Source: Paragyromitra xinjiangensis (lineage: Eukaryota; Ascomycota; Pezizomycetes; Pezizales; Discinaceae). Taken from it: 64,000 bases of DNA. Below, piece by piece: positions 37,501 to 50,210 of this stretch. A model generated the notes under the pieces. The model worked only from the letters and a program-made list of their open reading frames with translations, searched no databases and had not been told where the DNA came from. Where the stretch lies: NCBI GenBank assembly GCA_038503065.1, contig JBCAMK010000002.1, positions 3,720,001 through 3,784,000 on the forward strand. Direction: 5' to 3'. A program made the position numbers and the translations under genes. Positions within the stretch are counted from its first letter, which is position 1, and each line of letters opens with the position of its first letter.

Positions 37501-39967
37501 GCAATGTTGCTGTCACTTTGTACAACAATCCATGCGGCTGAAGATGTTCTCGGGCAGACTTGGAAAATTGGAATATGCTTTTTGCTGGTAGTGATCTTTG
37601 ATTCGCTCTCACCTGGTAAACCACCAAACTGATTGGTCGATTTCCTCTCGCATATTCTAATCCTTACCTCTCGTGCAGTCCACAGCAAGACCGTGCGTCT
37701 ATTACCCATCCACCAATTGGAATGCATGATTTTACCTATTAGGTTAGTTAGAAAAAGCTGGCCTTTAGGAATTGTGGCTAATCCAATGCTCTTCTGGTAC
37801 AAGGCACACACTTTTTCTCATTCAGTACCAATAGGGCCATGCATGCTTCGCCTCAGGCAATCCCTGCTGATGCATTTTGCTACTACCACAGATGTGTAGT
37901 GAGTTGTCTGAGAAACGTGGTAGGTTTCTAGGACACAGTCCACCTCGTAGCCCAAGGCCAATTAGCATAAGATCTTAGTTAAACTTTGGCAGCGAAACTT
38001 TGTAGCAGAAATTTCACAGTTGAAATGGTTTTCAACATTTGTTTCCCCTTTTTGGTGATTATACGCCTAGGACGCCCAATTGCCAAAGAATTAACTAATC
38101 TAGGAGTTAGCGTCGACAGTGGCGACCCAGAATCTAAGAATATGCCTCGTCCGATCTACCAGCCGTTGGTCAGTTTTTCGAAGATACGTCGCAAGAACTC
38201 ATCACCGATAGTCGAGGTCATTTTCGGGGATGTTTAGATAGCACACATCACGAGTTCGCAATTCACTAATAACTGAGTCCATAGACCCACGTCTGAGGCT
38301 CTTGAGCCTAGAGTAGTTACATATATATTGCGAATGCCATCGCCCATTTGGAATTGAAACTGTTCTCGAGATACACCTAGCAGCAGTGATTTCAGCTCGG
38401 TGGATTCTTCACACCACCGAATTGTGCACGGAACCCTTTCGCAATGAAACAATTTATTGAATAACCGGAGGAATATGTGAAAATGCCTGCCCACGAAAGC
38501 TTGGATACTTGTCGATTTACCTCCTCGTCTCAACCACTTTCAATGTTCTCGGCGAGGGATCTGGTTTCTATCGTGTGCCATTTTCGGTCGCTGAATATAT
38601 CAGCTATCTTTCGCAAATCGCAACAGTCATTGCCTGCCTCCTACTGTGCTCAAAATTTACTGCATTTGTTTTATCTCACCCTACCTGGCTTTTGTCTTCG
38701 CCGTCTACTTATCCGTCGTTATCTACACCTGACAGCATGTTCGTCTGTCCCTGAAAATGCGCACGCCTTTCTAACTACATGCATACTTCACGCAAGCCTA
38801 CCGAGCTGGCGTCTTGACAGCGGTTGGCTTGCCAAGGCAAAGTCTATTGATGCTGCAAGAACTTGAGCCTCGAGTAGTCAGGCCGTAACACCTTATGGTA
38901 CACGCCTCGCCGACTGTTTGCAGCAGGTAGTTCTCCATATACCTTTTCGTGATTTTCTGGATTTTCACGTAGGGTATTCCAGGGATTTGAACCGTTCAAG
39001 ATACCACAGAAAAGTCGTGGCAGTCATTGGCATCAGGGCCACCAATCCATTGTTCAGATTTTCAAATCGCAAACGAGGCTATATTTTTCTTTTAATTCCA
39101 TTCTCGACTGTTGGGTTTCTGCAGCATTAGGTCATTTGCATACTTGCGGCATGTATGACGAACCTACTCTACATGCAAGTACATGCCGACCAACCGGCCC
39201 GGTGGGTATGGCTAGGTAGGGGGTGAAATAAAAATCTGTCACGTTTCAGATTTTTTTTCTTTCTTCTCACAACAAGTAACCTTCGAGAAGCAAAAATGGG
39301 CGCTGCGGGAAGTTGTGCGCACCATCTCATCGACTTCTCATCGTTTCACGCAATAATTGGGTGGACGGTTTCGAAGATCAATGGTCAACTTCCGGTTGGG
39401 ATCGCTGGTCATTGCCACAGGTTTTGCTTGGAATATATGGCTTCCCCACAATTCTGCGTGGTTCGTTTGGAGGTCCTTGTGCGAACAAGGCTGGGGGCTT
39501 TCCTCCTATCGCTTTTTGCGCCATACAGCGCCCGCAACATGGACTCATTATCACCATGCGGTCTTTAATTGGATTTGATTTTTAGTGGATATTGTTATAT
39601 GGGATTAATTATATCCCCGCAGTTACATAGATTCGTAAATTGCACTTCCTCCGAAACATTACATGCAACCAAGCCAATTAACTAATAGCAAATGCATCCG
39701 CCCCCCCATTTTTCGTCGCTTCTTAACTACCGAAAGTGGTGAACCAGGAAAAAATTCATAAATAATGACGCACCGTATCCTAAAAAGATTTGCTGCCAAT
39801 CCCCATTTGCGCGTCTGCGGGGCGAGGAATGAGCTTCAACGCCGCTGCGCAGCTGGCATCGGTAAATTTCTAACCACCGCATCTAAGTTCCCGGGAGCTG
39901 GGAAGCCTTATGCGATTTCCGCCCCTTCTCCCCTCCAGTTATCTTCGCCCGATCTACAGCCAAAGGA
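31561..39967. other. Long gene-poor stretch (8.4 kb)
   Basis: No gene is supported. Open frames present (for example 33971-34423) lack recognisable domains, conserved exon structure or coding-like composition. There is an (ACT)n microsatellite at 32454-32477 and a few TATAAGAATAT-like motifs around 31880-31915 resembling those near 3.6 kb. The poly-purine segment at 32155-32215 is low complexity. Confidence 0.55.
32454..32477. repeat. (CTA)n microsatellite
   Basis: Eight near-perfect CTA/ACT triplets. Confidence 0.9.
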
Positions 39968-41125
39968 TTACCCCCGATTTCCTCTACCCTTTGGAAGCTT
40001 GACGTCGTGCTTTAATCTAAGATGTTGTCTTAGGTTGTCCTTCCGTGAAAACCCATGTTCTTTATTATTGCGATTGCATCCTTCGATAGGGCAAGTATGC
40101 CCTGATGACTGCTGATGAACAGATTCCCGATGACGGTCCAGCTCTGCTCGTCGTTTAAACGGCATCAAGCAACTGCGGACGCGGCACTTGTAGGGCCGAG
40201 AAATCGTAGGCGACGTTGGCCTATTGCTACTGGTAGGACTATTCAATAAATTAGCTATTATTCATAGATATACTTTTGCCCTTCACTTTTGGGTAGCGAT
40301 TGGTGGAATACCTTTGGTTCGGTTCAGGAAAGCTGCTGCTGCTGAAGAACATCTGATTCGGTTCTGAAAGGGTCTCGAAATTTGAGGTTTCCGGATTCAA
40401 GGTCAAGTTTTCAAAGCTCTGACTATCGAAACCCTCAAGATCATCAAAACCACTACTACCAGGAGTTCCGCTATAATGGAAGTCATTAGAACAGCTTTCA
40501 AATGTAGTTGTGATATCAAAGAGCTCTCTTACCAGAAATCCGCAACCCCCTCTATGATCGGGGTTGAAGGGAGCTCGAGAGTGAGCCTAGGACTTGTTCT
40601 CCACATTGATGGGTAGGTCATAAAGTTTGCCCCATCCGGTAGGGTTTGACCTTGAAAGTTGTTGCAACCGTTGTAAGCGCTGTAGGTCGGGATGTTAGCC
40701 AAAGAAGAAAAAATCTTAAGCGAACAAAAAACTTACCACACCCATTGTTCCGCCGATGCGCACACACGCGTGTCGCGCGCAGGGCTAGCATAGCTATCCG
40801 TGTAGACTGCGGGAGAAAATGTGTGATCGACAGTCGAGCTGCCGTTCGCAATGTCCAATCTAGGGATCTCTGGAGCGAGAAGTTGGGAACACCCAAATGC
40901 AGCAGCATATTGAAACTGGTTATATGCATAGTCGGGCTGGAATGGTCCGGCCAAATGATCTTCTGTCATACCGTTGACATGCTCGATTGATATCTCATCT
41001 AGAGATCTAGAGACATGGCCATTGTCAATGATCCCCATATCTCCTGGTCGATCCTCCATGGCACGCGCAAATTTGATCATTTCTGCCTCGGCATCGATCT
41101 CAGAGTTGTAAGCACTGGGCATCAT
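39968..41125 (-). CDS. C2H2 zinc-finger protein, putative transcription factor
   Basis: Minus-strand exons 41125-40737, 40679-40533, 40470-40312 and 40238-39968 give 321 residues. Two C-terminal zinc fingers lie in the last exon. The first is Cys250-x4-Cys255-x12-His268-x4-His273 (YKCRVRSCLMPFKRRAELDR). The second is Cys281-x4-Cys286-x17-His304-x4-His309 (HTCPIEGCNRNNKEHGFSRK). This paired form is common in fungal C2H2 regulators. The N-terminal 230 residues are acidic and low in conservation signals, with a short poly-Ser stretch; they may hold activation or interaction segments. It presumably acts as a nuclear DNA-binding protein; its targets are unknown. All three introns (57-73 nt) have GTAAGT, GTAAGA and GTATTC donors. 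The start ATG is followed at once by a second ATG (MMPSAYNSE). Confidence 0.85.
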
Positions 41126-44100
41126 GATGATGGTTCAGGGTTGGGGTATGTTGAGAAAGGGTGTTTCTGAAGGGGGTGCTGGTACTTTGACCAGATGATG
41201 GATTTTGGTGCTGGGTGTTGGTGCTGGCGCCGGTTTAATATATAGGAATAGCAGGCTTTTAGATGATCCTTAAGCATTAGGCTGAGAGAAAAGGTGTTTG
41301 GGCAAATGGTTGAGGTGCTCTCATTTGGGGTGTTTCAATCTCATAGGAGCCAGCGGTGCATGCAGGCCACCTAAGAGACAAGCCTGGTAGTGAGGCTTTC
41401 CCTTCATGACGTCCCCAAAAACCGTGGGAAGAGAACTCGGAACGAACGCAAGCACACATGCAGGGCATCTGTCTTCCCGAACGTGCAATTAAGCATGTCT
41501 TTCCAGTAGCTAGGGGGGTTGCCTGAGTCTGGCAGCCTAACATTCACGATGAGAGTCAATAATTTAGAAAAAGAGTATTCACTGAATTATTCTCGAACGC
41601 TGACCTCAGTACATTTGAGTCTATATTTTCTCAGTATTGCCCCATTAAAATGGTCGCCGATATTCGGGAGTACAGTACAGTACAGTACTAGTACCAGTAC
41701 CACAGTGCCAGTACTACCACAACCGCAACCCAACCACTTTGGTGGGGTGGGTTTGATTGATCGAATTAGGACATCTGGTTCCCCAGGGAGAAAAAAAAAG
41801 CTATGGCCGCAAGGCGTGATGAAAAACCGAGTACCCGATAGATCTGACGCAGGGTGGGTGATTAGAGGGAAAAAAAGAAAAAGAGGAAGGAAAAAAAGCA
41901 AGATCTGATGCAGGTACCTCTCACTGTCGACAGGTGGCAGGTCGCCCAATAAGCAATGCGGACATGCATGGATATGGGGCTTAGATGAAATACGTTCCAC
42001 AGCCGCACCCACGCCCACGCTTCCCATTCAAGCGGGACCAGATTTCAACTCTTCCAGCGAACTCGAATCCGATTGCACTAACCACAACCAGTTCTCGACA
42101 ATTAGCGAAATATCTCACCCCTTCCCCCCCCCCATATCCTTTATTTATTAATACCAGATACCTATTCTATCGCAAGGCTTTCATTCATGTATGTAGTTTC
42201 ATCTACACCTGCACCAGTTTCGGTTACCTCCGCCACGACCCCTGCAGCTCAGTCCTCCATAGCGAATATTCCCAAGGGCGGAGACAACACAACACAACAC
42301 AACTTCTACGCTCAGCACAATGGAGATTCTCCGCGGGCGTGTGGTCCTCAGATAAAACCGGTGAGTGATTGATTTATATTTCAGCTGGATTGAGCCAACG
42401 CCATCAGCTTACTGCAAAACGGCCCTCAATTTCGACGCAAGTTTTGAATACCAGCTAAGGTATTTCAAGCTCGGGAAACCGCCTTGCGGAGAAATTATGG
42501 AACCTAATAGCCGTGTGCCAGACCTCGTGCACGTGTAGGTTATGGTTTCAAACCTCGGCGCCTGTCGTGCTTCTATATTCCCCCCTCACACAGAGATCTG
42601 TTTCCCACTTGATGGAAGGGGGCAATTGGATCCGAATTGTGGTCATTAAGCCTGTAAAAGGGTTTTTGCAAGTGTTTTTTCAACATCATCCGAATTATTG
42701 ATTACTAATGCAAAAAAAATTCCATGTTCATTGCACAGAATATCACCCGCGTGCATTAGACCACACTTGGGCTCCACTTTTGTCTAGGAGATTGATCTTG
42801 ATATGACATATAAGGGGTCACGGTTTGCTGTCTCAACGTTTCAGAATGCTTATATCGTACGTTTAGTACATCGAGAGCGAGATATCTGTTCGGGTGGGCT
42901 CATCGCATATGGGTTCAAGAAGGTAATATAAGAACGCCGGATTCCATGGCCACACCTCTGTCTAGCCTTGCATTTCAAAATGGTCCTGGCATTTTCTACT
43001 CTATTTTCTGCATTGCTGTCCGAATTGTAGGGTTTGCCTAGCAAATCAGAGTTTCTGTGCGAAACGGCGTTTTTTTCCAAACTTAATTGGACGAGAAAAT
43101 GGGCACAGGATTTGAATGCGTTTGCAATGCTTCAGATGCTCATACTCTTAGCTGCAGCAACAGAGAACCCGGCGAGAGCAAGTTGGTGGGGACGAAATTT
43201 GGGTTGAATATAACGGTCAAATTAGGTGGAAGGGCACTTTGCAATACGTATTTCATAGTTACAAACACCGCAGTTTGAACAGGCTGCCGGCGCCTTAGGG
43301 TTCTTTGTGAGCTTGAATTGGCCTAATTGAGCCCCGTAAAACTTTCTGTTCGTACATAAAAGCTGGAGAAATTGGGATGAAACTAATTACTCCATATTGT
43401 GGCGAAGAGAGGAGCTTCCTTGATCGGGACCGGAAAATTTCTCCGTATCTTACTTTTCCTTACTTAGTCTGGTATATCAAATCAGGAGAAATGTTGCCGG
43501 TCGAGGGTCCCCACTCGGAATGGCTAGCCTTGCCTTCGTACTCTTACACTTACTGCCTTGCCAAATCTGCCAGGCGCGTATTTTGGGTTAGTGCCTATAC
43601 TGCGCGTGAAATTGATACCAGGAATGGTATGGTAAAGAATATAAAAGAAAGTGTGGTACTTGCTGCTGGGGGTTTTTTTTAGCTTCTTGAGGTCTGCTTC
43701 ACTCAGTTACGCCACCGGAGAACCCAAGGGTACTCGAAAAACTCGGATGAAAGGTACCTGTTGTGGTATACACCTTCGAGCACCAAAATCGCTCGAATCC
43801 AGTCACGTGATACTAAACACACAGCCTTCGAGTGATCGCCCATGCATCAATTCCCGACAAGCATGGTTTGCTTGCCGTGCAGACCTAAGTTTTGAGCTAA
43901 TTGTGCTGATCAAAAACCCCCGTATTCCTAGTTAACTACTCCTAGTAAGGCAACAACGGAAGCATATTACTGAGCTTCAAAATCGTTCAAACGCACTACC
44001 ACACAAAAGCCTAGTGAAATCCCTATCAGTGAGGACACGTGCAATAAGCTAATTAATGCAGTTCCTAGGCATCTATCTAGGTTTACTCAGTAGCTTATAA

Positions 44101-44612
44101 GTCAACATACCTTCCAGACTGTAGATAAAAGAATGCAGCCATTAGCCTTTCCCTAGTTCCAGTCAACCAAGAACAAACCAAATCAGGAAAAAGAAGGATG
44201 TTTCAGACTTGGGAGGAACCTTTGTGGAGCCAGCAGATCTCAGTCGTGGACAAATCAGATGTGTATGCGCTGGTGTGGTAGTAGCAGGGCGCATGGTAAG
44301 ACGCCCCGTATACACATATACAAAAGGAGCCGCTAAAGTTCACAGCTAGGCCCTCTATATCAATCTTAAATTATGAACACTGATCCTTCTGACAAGAATA
44401 TTGTAAGCCTCAACTTGAGGAAACCTTAAAAAAGGAAGTACTGATACAACATGAGTTCCTTTTTTCTTGAGGCAGTGCCCTGTCAAAACCTCTAGTAAGT
44501 GCGTATGTCGTATATAGCTACTCCTAGCAAGGGTTTGCTAACTTCAACAGAAACCTGATAGGATTGAGCCATTGCCCCACGAGACTTGCTTTTCTAGGGC
44601 GAGGTATTGATG

Positions 44613-45178
44613 CTACGGGTGTGGTTCATGAAGCAACTGCATTTTCCACTCGAGAAACTCTAGCAACGCACCGCAGTATGCAGCTGAGTATTCCAGTGAT
44701 TCGTAAGTTAATAATTGGGGCTCTCGAAGAACTAAATTAACTGTACTAGCAGAAAAACAAAATATAATTTGGGAATAAGGCTTGCTAAAACCAAATATCA
44801 AGCCGTACTCATTTTTTTCAGTAAGCAGCTGAATGAATGGCATAACTTCACATGAATGGTGTCTTTACTAAAATTGCTTTTGCCACGGGGATCTGCATCA
44901 AACCATATCATTTGCCCCACAGGTACGAGGCATCACAAGTTCTAGGGATCTCCTAAGGTGACCTCTTCTCGCATAATGGATGTCACGAGGCTTCCAAGCC
45001 AGGGCAGAATATCCTTCGAAGTTCCAATTCGCACCACAAATGGAAATCGCTCAGGATATGATGACAGTTCTTCGGCTCCGGGTTGAAGGAGCAAATGAGG
45101 CTCGATGTGGGAAAGATCCGGAGGTGAGGCTCTGGCTCGGAGAGAAAGATATTTGGAGGAGCGGGACTCTTCTAGCAC
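44613..45178 (-). pseudogene. Possible decayed coding fragment
   Basis: The minus strand 45178-44942 encodes ERFPFVVRIGTSKDILPWLG with coding-like codon rhythm, then stops. A second minus-strand open frame (44843-44613) has IQLLTEKNEYGLIFGFSKPY. The two could be parts of one broken gene, but no family was recognised and the link between them is not shown. Confidence 0.25.
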
Positions 45179-45510
45179 AGGATAAGGTTATGGCTGAGTT
45201 AAAGCTTTAGGTAGAGGCCGATGCGAAGCGCTATACCAAACCAATTAACAACCATTGTTACTCTCAGCTGATGCACGACGTTTAGACTATTTAGATATAT
45301 TCTAAGCGTAGTAGTGCACGTGTGGTATATCGAAAAAAATACGCCCCAGTAGCTCGAACACATTTCTTGCTCAAAATACGATCAGTATGTCTTTACTAGT
45401 ATGTCAGATGCATTGAATAAGAGGAAATAAAATTACTCAGGGACTTTATCAATTTTAACCTTGGCTGTTGAGGTAAAATTCAGAAGTAGTCGTCAAGTGA
45501 CTAGAGCTGA

Positions 45511-45594
45511 AGTGCAACCACTTAGAATCATAGTTCTAAGTTAAGCGCTGACTCAAGCTGCAAGTGCAACCACTTAGAATCATAGTTCTAAGTT
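45511..45594. repeat. Direct duplication of a 32-bp palindromic motif
   Basis: AGTGCAACCACTTAGAATCA followed by TAGTTCTAAGTT occurs at 45511-45542 and identically at 45563-45594 (52-bp period). Each copy holds the palindrome ACTTAGAA..TTCTAAGT, so each can form an 8-bp stem. Confidence 0.85.
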
Positions 45595-46225
45595 TAGCTG
45601 CACGTTGAGAATTTAGTTGCGGCTCTGTTTTTCGGCAAAGATCATAACGTTTGGATGCTAGTGCCAATTAGAACGTTCCCCAATTCTTTGCTTCTTGAAC
45701 TCCCTAGGGTCGTGATCAAGCGGATTAAACTGAGGTGATAATTACGAGGACACTCGAGTCAGCTGTGAGATTTATTCAATAACTTGGATAGTATAACTTT
45801 TGAGTATCTCTTATGCCTACGTTTCCACACCATTCCATGTTGGCGGGATTAACTTTTCGCTGAGCAAGAGAAAGGTACAAGCGATCTAGAATGAGAAATT
45901 GACGCGTGGCGACTTCAAGAGTATTCCCATACATGACTGAGGTCTCATATGTACGGTACTCCTAGACGCGGATGACGATCAAAGATTAGTCAGAGAAGCG
46001 AAACTCAGTTCAGGGGTTGGAAGACTTAAGGGTTAGGTGTCAGAAGCTCGTTAGGCGTTCTAGCCAGAGCCTCAAACCAGATCTCGGGAACGGAAGCGCA
46101 GATCTAACCCTAACCCACCACCTAAGCGAGTGTTTTCAGCTCAACTCCCTCTGCGTAACATCGGGTACCGCCTATTGCATACTATCTCTCCCTATATCGG
46201 AAATGACAACAAACATCCCTCCAAA

Positions 46226-47170
46226 ATGTCATTAACCCTCCAGCAAATCAACGCCGATGCCACCTTTGTCATTACCCTAGGTCTTCCGCGCCTCTCCCCA
46301 GCCTCCGTCCCCGAAACCTCCTCGTCGTTCTCGATCCTCGTCGATCCTTGGTTGCATTCCGATGCGCCCGTGTTTCATCCCCGGTTCTCGAATCAAATAC
46401 ATACCGTTGCTCCTGCTATCAATTCACTTGCCGAACTTTCTCCGTCTGCGGATTTAATTGTGATCTCTCAAAGCAAGTCGGATCACTGCCATGAAGGAAC
46501 TCTAAAGGAGTACAAATGGTCCGAAAACCCCAACACCCAGCTATACGCTTGTCCAGATGCAGCCTCTATCATCAAAGGTTGGAAATGGTTTCCACAAACC
46601 CAAATGAGAGCCTTTAAGAAAGGGGAAGTAGTTCGCATCGAAATTCCAAATCCCCAAAATCCTGCTTTGCGGGCTTGGGTAGAACTGGAGTATATTCCCG
46701 CGCGATGGTTGTGGGAGATGCCCAGCCTGCATTCTGCAATCGGGATCAAGTATTTCTTCACTGAAGTACCATCCAGTACGAAAATGATATCGGTTTTATT
46801 TACACCCCATGGACTCCCGACATCTTCACTGCGTCCGTGGCTGTCGCGGCTGCCGGGGAAAAGACCCCAGCTCTCGCTACTGCTACATCCTTTAACGCAT
46901 GTGCATAGTTACATGGGTGGAGAGATCTCCTGTGGGTTCCCGGCCGGCAAAGACATCTGCAAGGTTGTTAATGTGGGGGTCTGGGTGTCAACTCATGATG
47001 AGGAAAAGCTAGTCGAAGGCTTTGTTGCAAGCCGAATTACTATGACAAAGTGGAATCGGCAGAAGGCCGAAGAGGATTTATCGGCTGATGGGATTGACAA
47101 CGTGTCGGTAAAGGAGCTTGGTGTTCTGGAGCCGTTCAAGATAAGCGACGGGGTTGTCATCGATGCCTGA
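46226..47170 (+). CDS. Metallo-beta-lactamase-fold protein
   Basis: A single exon of 314 residues from ATG 46226 (context CAAAATG); the frame is open further upstream to 46130, so a 346-residue form is possible. The sequence has the ordered markers of a UlaG/RomA-like metallo-beta-lactamase fold: FSILVDPWL (strand and Asp), ADLIVISQSKSDHCHEGTL in the place of the metal-binding H-x-H-x-D-H motif, ACPDAASIIKGW, and a later LLLHPLTHVHSYMGGEISCG block. The first His of the classical motif is replaced (SQSKSDHCHE), so metal binding may be altered. Related single-exon proteins are frequent in ascomycetes and are usually uncharacterised hydrolase-like proteins. The substrate is unknown. It converges with the F-box gene. 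Confidence 0.75.
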   Translation: MSLTLQQINADATFVITLGLPRLSPASVPETSSSFSILVDPWLHSDAPVFHPRFSNQIHTVAPAINSLAELSPSADLIVISQSKSDHCHEGTLKEYKWSENPNTQLYACPDAASIIKGWKWFPQTQMRAFKKGEVVRIEIPNPQNPALRAWVELEYIPARWLWEMPSLHSAIGIKYFFTEVPSSTKMISVLFTPHGLPTSSLRPWLSRLPGKRPQLSLLLHPLTHVHSYMGGEISCGFPAGKDICKVVNVGVWVSTHDEEKLVEGFVASRITMTKWNRQKAEEDLSADGIDNVSVKELGVLEPFKISDGVVIDA

Positions 47171-47725
47171 AGATATAGGGAGTGTGTATAACCCTATAAA
47201 TAATTACTGTGTTGAGATTTTGATTTCAAATTGTGGTAGTATCTAGTTTTCTTCTTATGTGGGAACGGAAGTTGACGTACAATAGCATAATTCTTTGCAA
47301 TACTACTCCGAATAACTAGGGTAGAAGCAGTTTATTTGCAATTAAAACAGTATTAACAAGGTTTAACGTTAGTAGACTGTTCGATTGTTCGCGTATGTAG
47401 CCGCGCCATGCATTGGAGGTGTCTACTAATTACTATGTCTGTTATTTTCTAGTATTAGAGCCTTTCGGGATATTGAAAAACTCAAACGATTGGTCAAACC
47501 ACGCCTAATTCTCATTATTTGGTGGCCTATGAAGCTCTTTGAATGGGTTTTTTTTGGTTGTATGCTTTATTTTAACTCCAAAAAATCGAAATGTGATAAA
47601 ATCTGACTGCAGAACTTGAAAATTTATCTGCATTTCCGTGATCCCATATTTTCCTCCATGAAGAAATTAAAACCTTTAATTCTGAAGCTCAACGGAGTCC
47701 CCTTTCCGTACCATTCACTTCGCCC
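47171..47725. other. Convergent intergenic spacer
   Basis: Nothing beyond AT-rich 3' flanking sequence of two convergent genes is seen. Confidence 0.6.
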
Positions 47726-49276
47726 TCAATCGAAGGCGTCTTCCCAGCCTACAGGTTCACTAGCTTTTGAGACTGGGGTCTGGAATGAAGTAGTGTGCGG
47801 AGTTCTAGGGTTAAGGTTGATGTTAGAATTGAAAGTCAGCTTGGCTGGTATGGTGGCAGGGATTTCTTTAGGTATGTCGAAAACAGCAAGGGGAATTTCT
47901 GTGGGTTCAATCGCCTGGGCGCGAGTGAATTCCTCTAAACTGTCTTCAACGACTGGAGATGTGAATTGAAGCTCATCGGGTTTCCGATCAAGAAGTATAT
48001 TGCCGATGGCTGCTGTTCCGAGTGGGATAGATCCGCTGGTCCTAGTGCGTAAAGGTAGCTGGTCCTCAAGTTTTTCCTGTGTCTTTCCTACGGGCGTGAT
48101 AGGTTCAGGGATCATTGCTGCCTCTTTAGTGGGGAAAAGGCCGTCGTAAACTTTGCCTGGGCTATTGGTGTCGCGGCTTGAATGAGATTCCGCTCGCTCC
48201 CTAAGAGTATCGCTAACTTCTGCGGTTCTCTTGCTGGCTAAATTTGGTGCACAGGCGTTCATTTCTTCAGCCCCTTCCAGACTCTCTAACCCCCACTTAG
48301 CAGGCTTGTCCCCGGCCTCGCCCTCTTCGGTCTCTTTCTTGTCGCTCCTGGGTGGAGTATTACCAGCTTTACTCGCTTGTTTCGCTTCCTTTCTGTCTTC
48401 GGCAAGCCACTTTGCTGGACGTCGAACTAATGGCATAGAGGCAAATTTATTGAAGGCATAGTCGGCGATGAAAACTTTGTTGCAACTGCGGTCAGGGATG
48501 TAAATAGTTGGGAAAGGTCTGTAAATCATCATTTCTCTATATTAGTATTTACTTCATAGGACCCAAATATAGCGAGCCTATGGGCAAAGAAATCTGTATC
48601 TTACAAGTCGGGATTGAGAAATTCATGGTTATGCATGAGAGCCTTAGGATCCCATTTGTGCTGTGCGCATATTTTGGGCCCAAAATAATCTCCAAACGAA
48701 GTTTGTCCATACTCATTGAAGCTAAAGTTCATTAGTAATAGGCTCTATCCAAGATATCAGATGAAAAGAGATTGGAACATACAATCCGGTAACACCACGC
48801 ACGACGTCCCAAACAGTCACGCCTCTCTCGTTCGTAACAGCAATCTCAGCATCAAACGGCCATTCACCACCGGAGATGACACGGATAACAACTTCTCCTA
48901 GTGCCGGAGAAGTAGCAAATTGCTCACGTACAGGACACTTCATGAGAAAGATGCCATTCAATCCCTCTCCGATTCGGATGGCTTTAGCTGAGTGATAGGC
49001 GAAGAAATTGAGGCGTCCGAAAACGGGATGTAGGGAGGTGGAAACGTTGGTTTTAGGAGTAGCCGGAGCAGGTGGTTCTAGGAAAAGATGAGGGCGGAAT
49101 TTCTCGCTGCGGGTGATAAGAGTGCGGAAGCGTTTGTTGATTCGCTGGCAGGTCAGAAGAGAGCTAAGAGGGAGTAGGGTAAAGATACGAATTGCTACAT
49201 CTCGAGGCAAGACGTAAAAGTGAAGGGGAGTACCAGAGGATTTGGAGATAGGCTTTGACTTAGAAGGGAGCGACAT
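47726..49276 (-). CDS. F-box protein with disordered C-terminal tail
   Basis: Minus-strand exons 49276-48783, 48721-48605 and 48536-47726 give 473 residues. An F-box lies at about residues 18-50 (FYVLPRDVAIRIFTLLPLSS, then LLTCQRINKRFRTLIT), so the protein is likely a substrate adaptor of an SCF ubiquitin ligase. A conserved-looking middle region follows (GEVVIRVISGGEWPFDAEIA, then GQTSFGDYFGPKICAQHKWD and YRPFPTIYIPDRSCNKVFIA). The last 200 residues are charged and disordered. The second intron (68 nt, GTAAGA donor, CTAAT-like branch point) keeps the phase and joins HNHEFLNPDL to EMMIYRPFPTIYIP. Without it the protein would end 28 bp earlier in the same region, at 48601. The frame is open upstream to 49432, but that part looks like 5' UTR, so ATG 49276 was chosen. 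Confidence 0.75.
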
Positions 49277-50210
49277 TACTCTTTCTTTCTTAATGATGAT
49301 GGTGGATAGCGTTGGAGAGATGAGAGGAGGGGAATGGGGAGAAGGTTGTTGACGGAGGTGGTGAGAAAGATCCAACGATAACGCTACGAGCAGGTTACTG
49401 CGAGAACAAAGCCGCTTCGCTTTTCGCATCAAATAACCTCGTCTCTCATAGTTTCCCTCCAGTAAGGAAATAAGAAATTGAGCAAGAAAAGACTCACGAT
49501 CTGATGTAGGACATCTTCAGTGCATGGAGATATTGATCGACCCAAGAAAACTGACAGATTTGCTTGACCTTTGGAGGGAAGACTGTTCTCTATCACGCCA
49601 TGTCCTACTTCGAAAAATCCTGGCTATCTTGCGGTTGACGAAAAAATGGAGTTCAATATCTCTGCAGCTGGGCTTTCATCTGAGTAGCTGATATGCTCTG
49701 TTTCAGCCATTCTGTACCTATACCCGTTCATTTACCCTAGTACTACTGTGCAGGTACATGGAAAATCACTCGATTTGTTCGCCCAGCTATTTTGACAAAT
49801 ACCCATCATCGATACACGTTTTAATCCAACAGCCATCTAAATTTGAATCTTGATAGCTTTCCAGAAAGCCATGATGAATGTACCTTTCCAGTCCCGTGAT
49901 ATTTAGGACCCCGAAATCATCCTAGGTGTCCTGACGTCCTCTGTTCGTGATGCTAACCCACCCCCACCACCACTTGCAAGTGGCAAGAGGTATAAGAGGC
50001 AATGGCGGAGCCTGAGGCCTCTGGGCTGTATCATTTCGTATAGTGGTATGCAAAAAGAAAGCTTAAAACCCCGCAGCTGGTTGTCTCTGCTCACTTTGTG
50101 GATACAGCTCAAGTGAACGAAGTTTCGTTTCGTCACATTTTGCTGCTCCACCTATCCGACCTCCAATCCTCTGTCTGTCTCCACGCCGCACTGCTACCTT
50201 AAGCTTCCTA

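Larger units (their letters stand above)
41126..46225. other. Gene-poor stretch (5.1 kb)
   Basis: The part next to the zinc-finger gene (41126-42360) is its presumed promoter and leader. It has GTACA repeats (41671-41705), a poly-C run at 42125-42134 and an ACAAC run near 42286. Farther right there is only a possible decayed coding fragment on the minus strand (44613-45178) and a duplicated palindrome (45511-45594). Confidence 0.5.

Noticed and set aside
39296..39585. Three overlapping plus-strand open frames of about 73-90 codons
   Set aside because: Three frames open at once over the same DNA indicates stop-poor sequence rather than a gene; none has a motif.
41519..41908. 129-codon plus-strand frame with a Lys/Arg-rich end
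   Set aside because: Composed of GTACA-type repeats and a poly-purine tract; its minus-strand counterpart is also open. It lies in the presumed promoter area of the zinc-finger gene.
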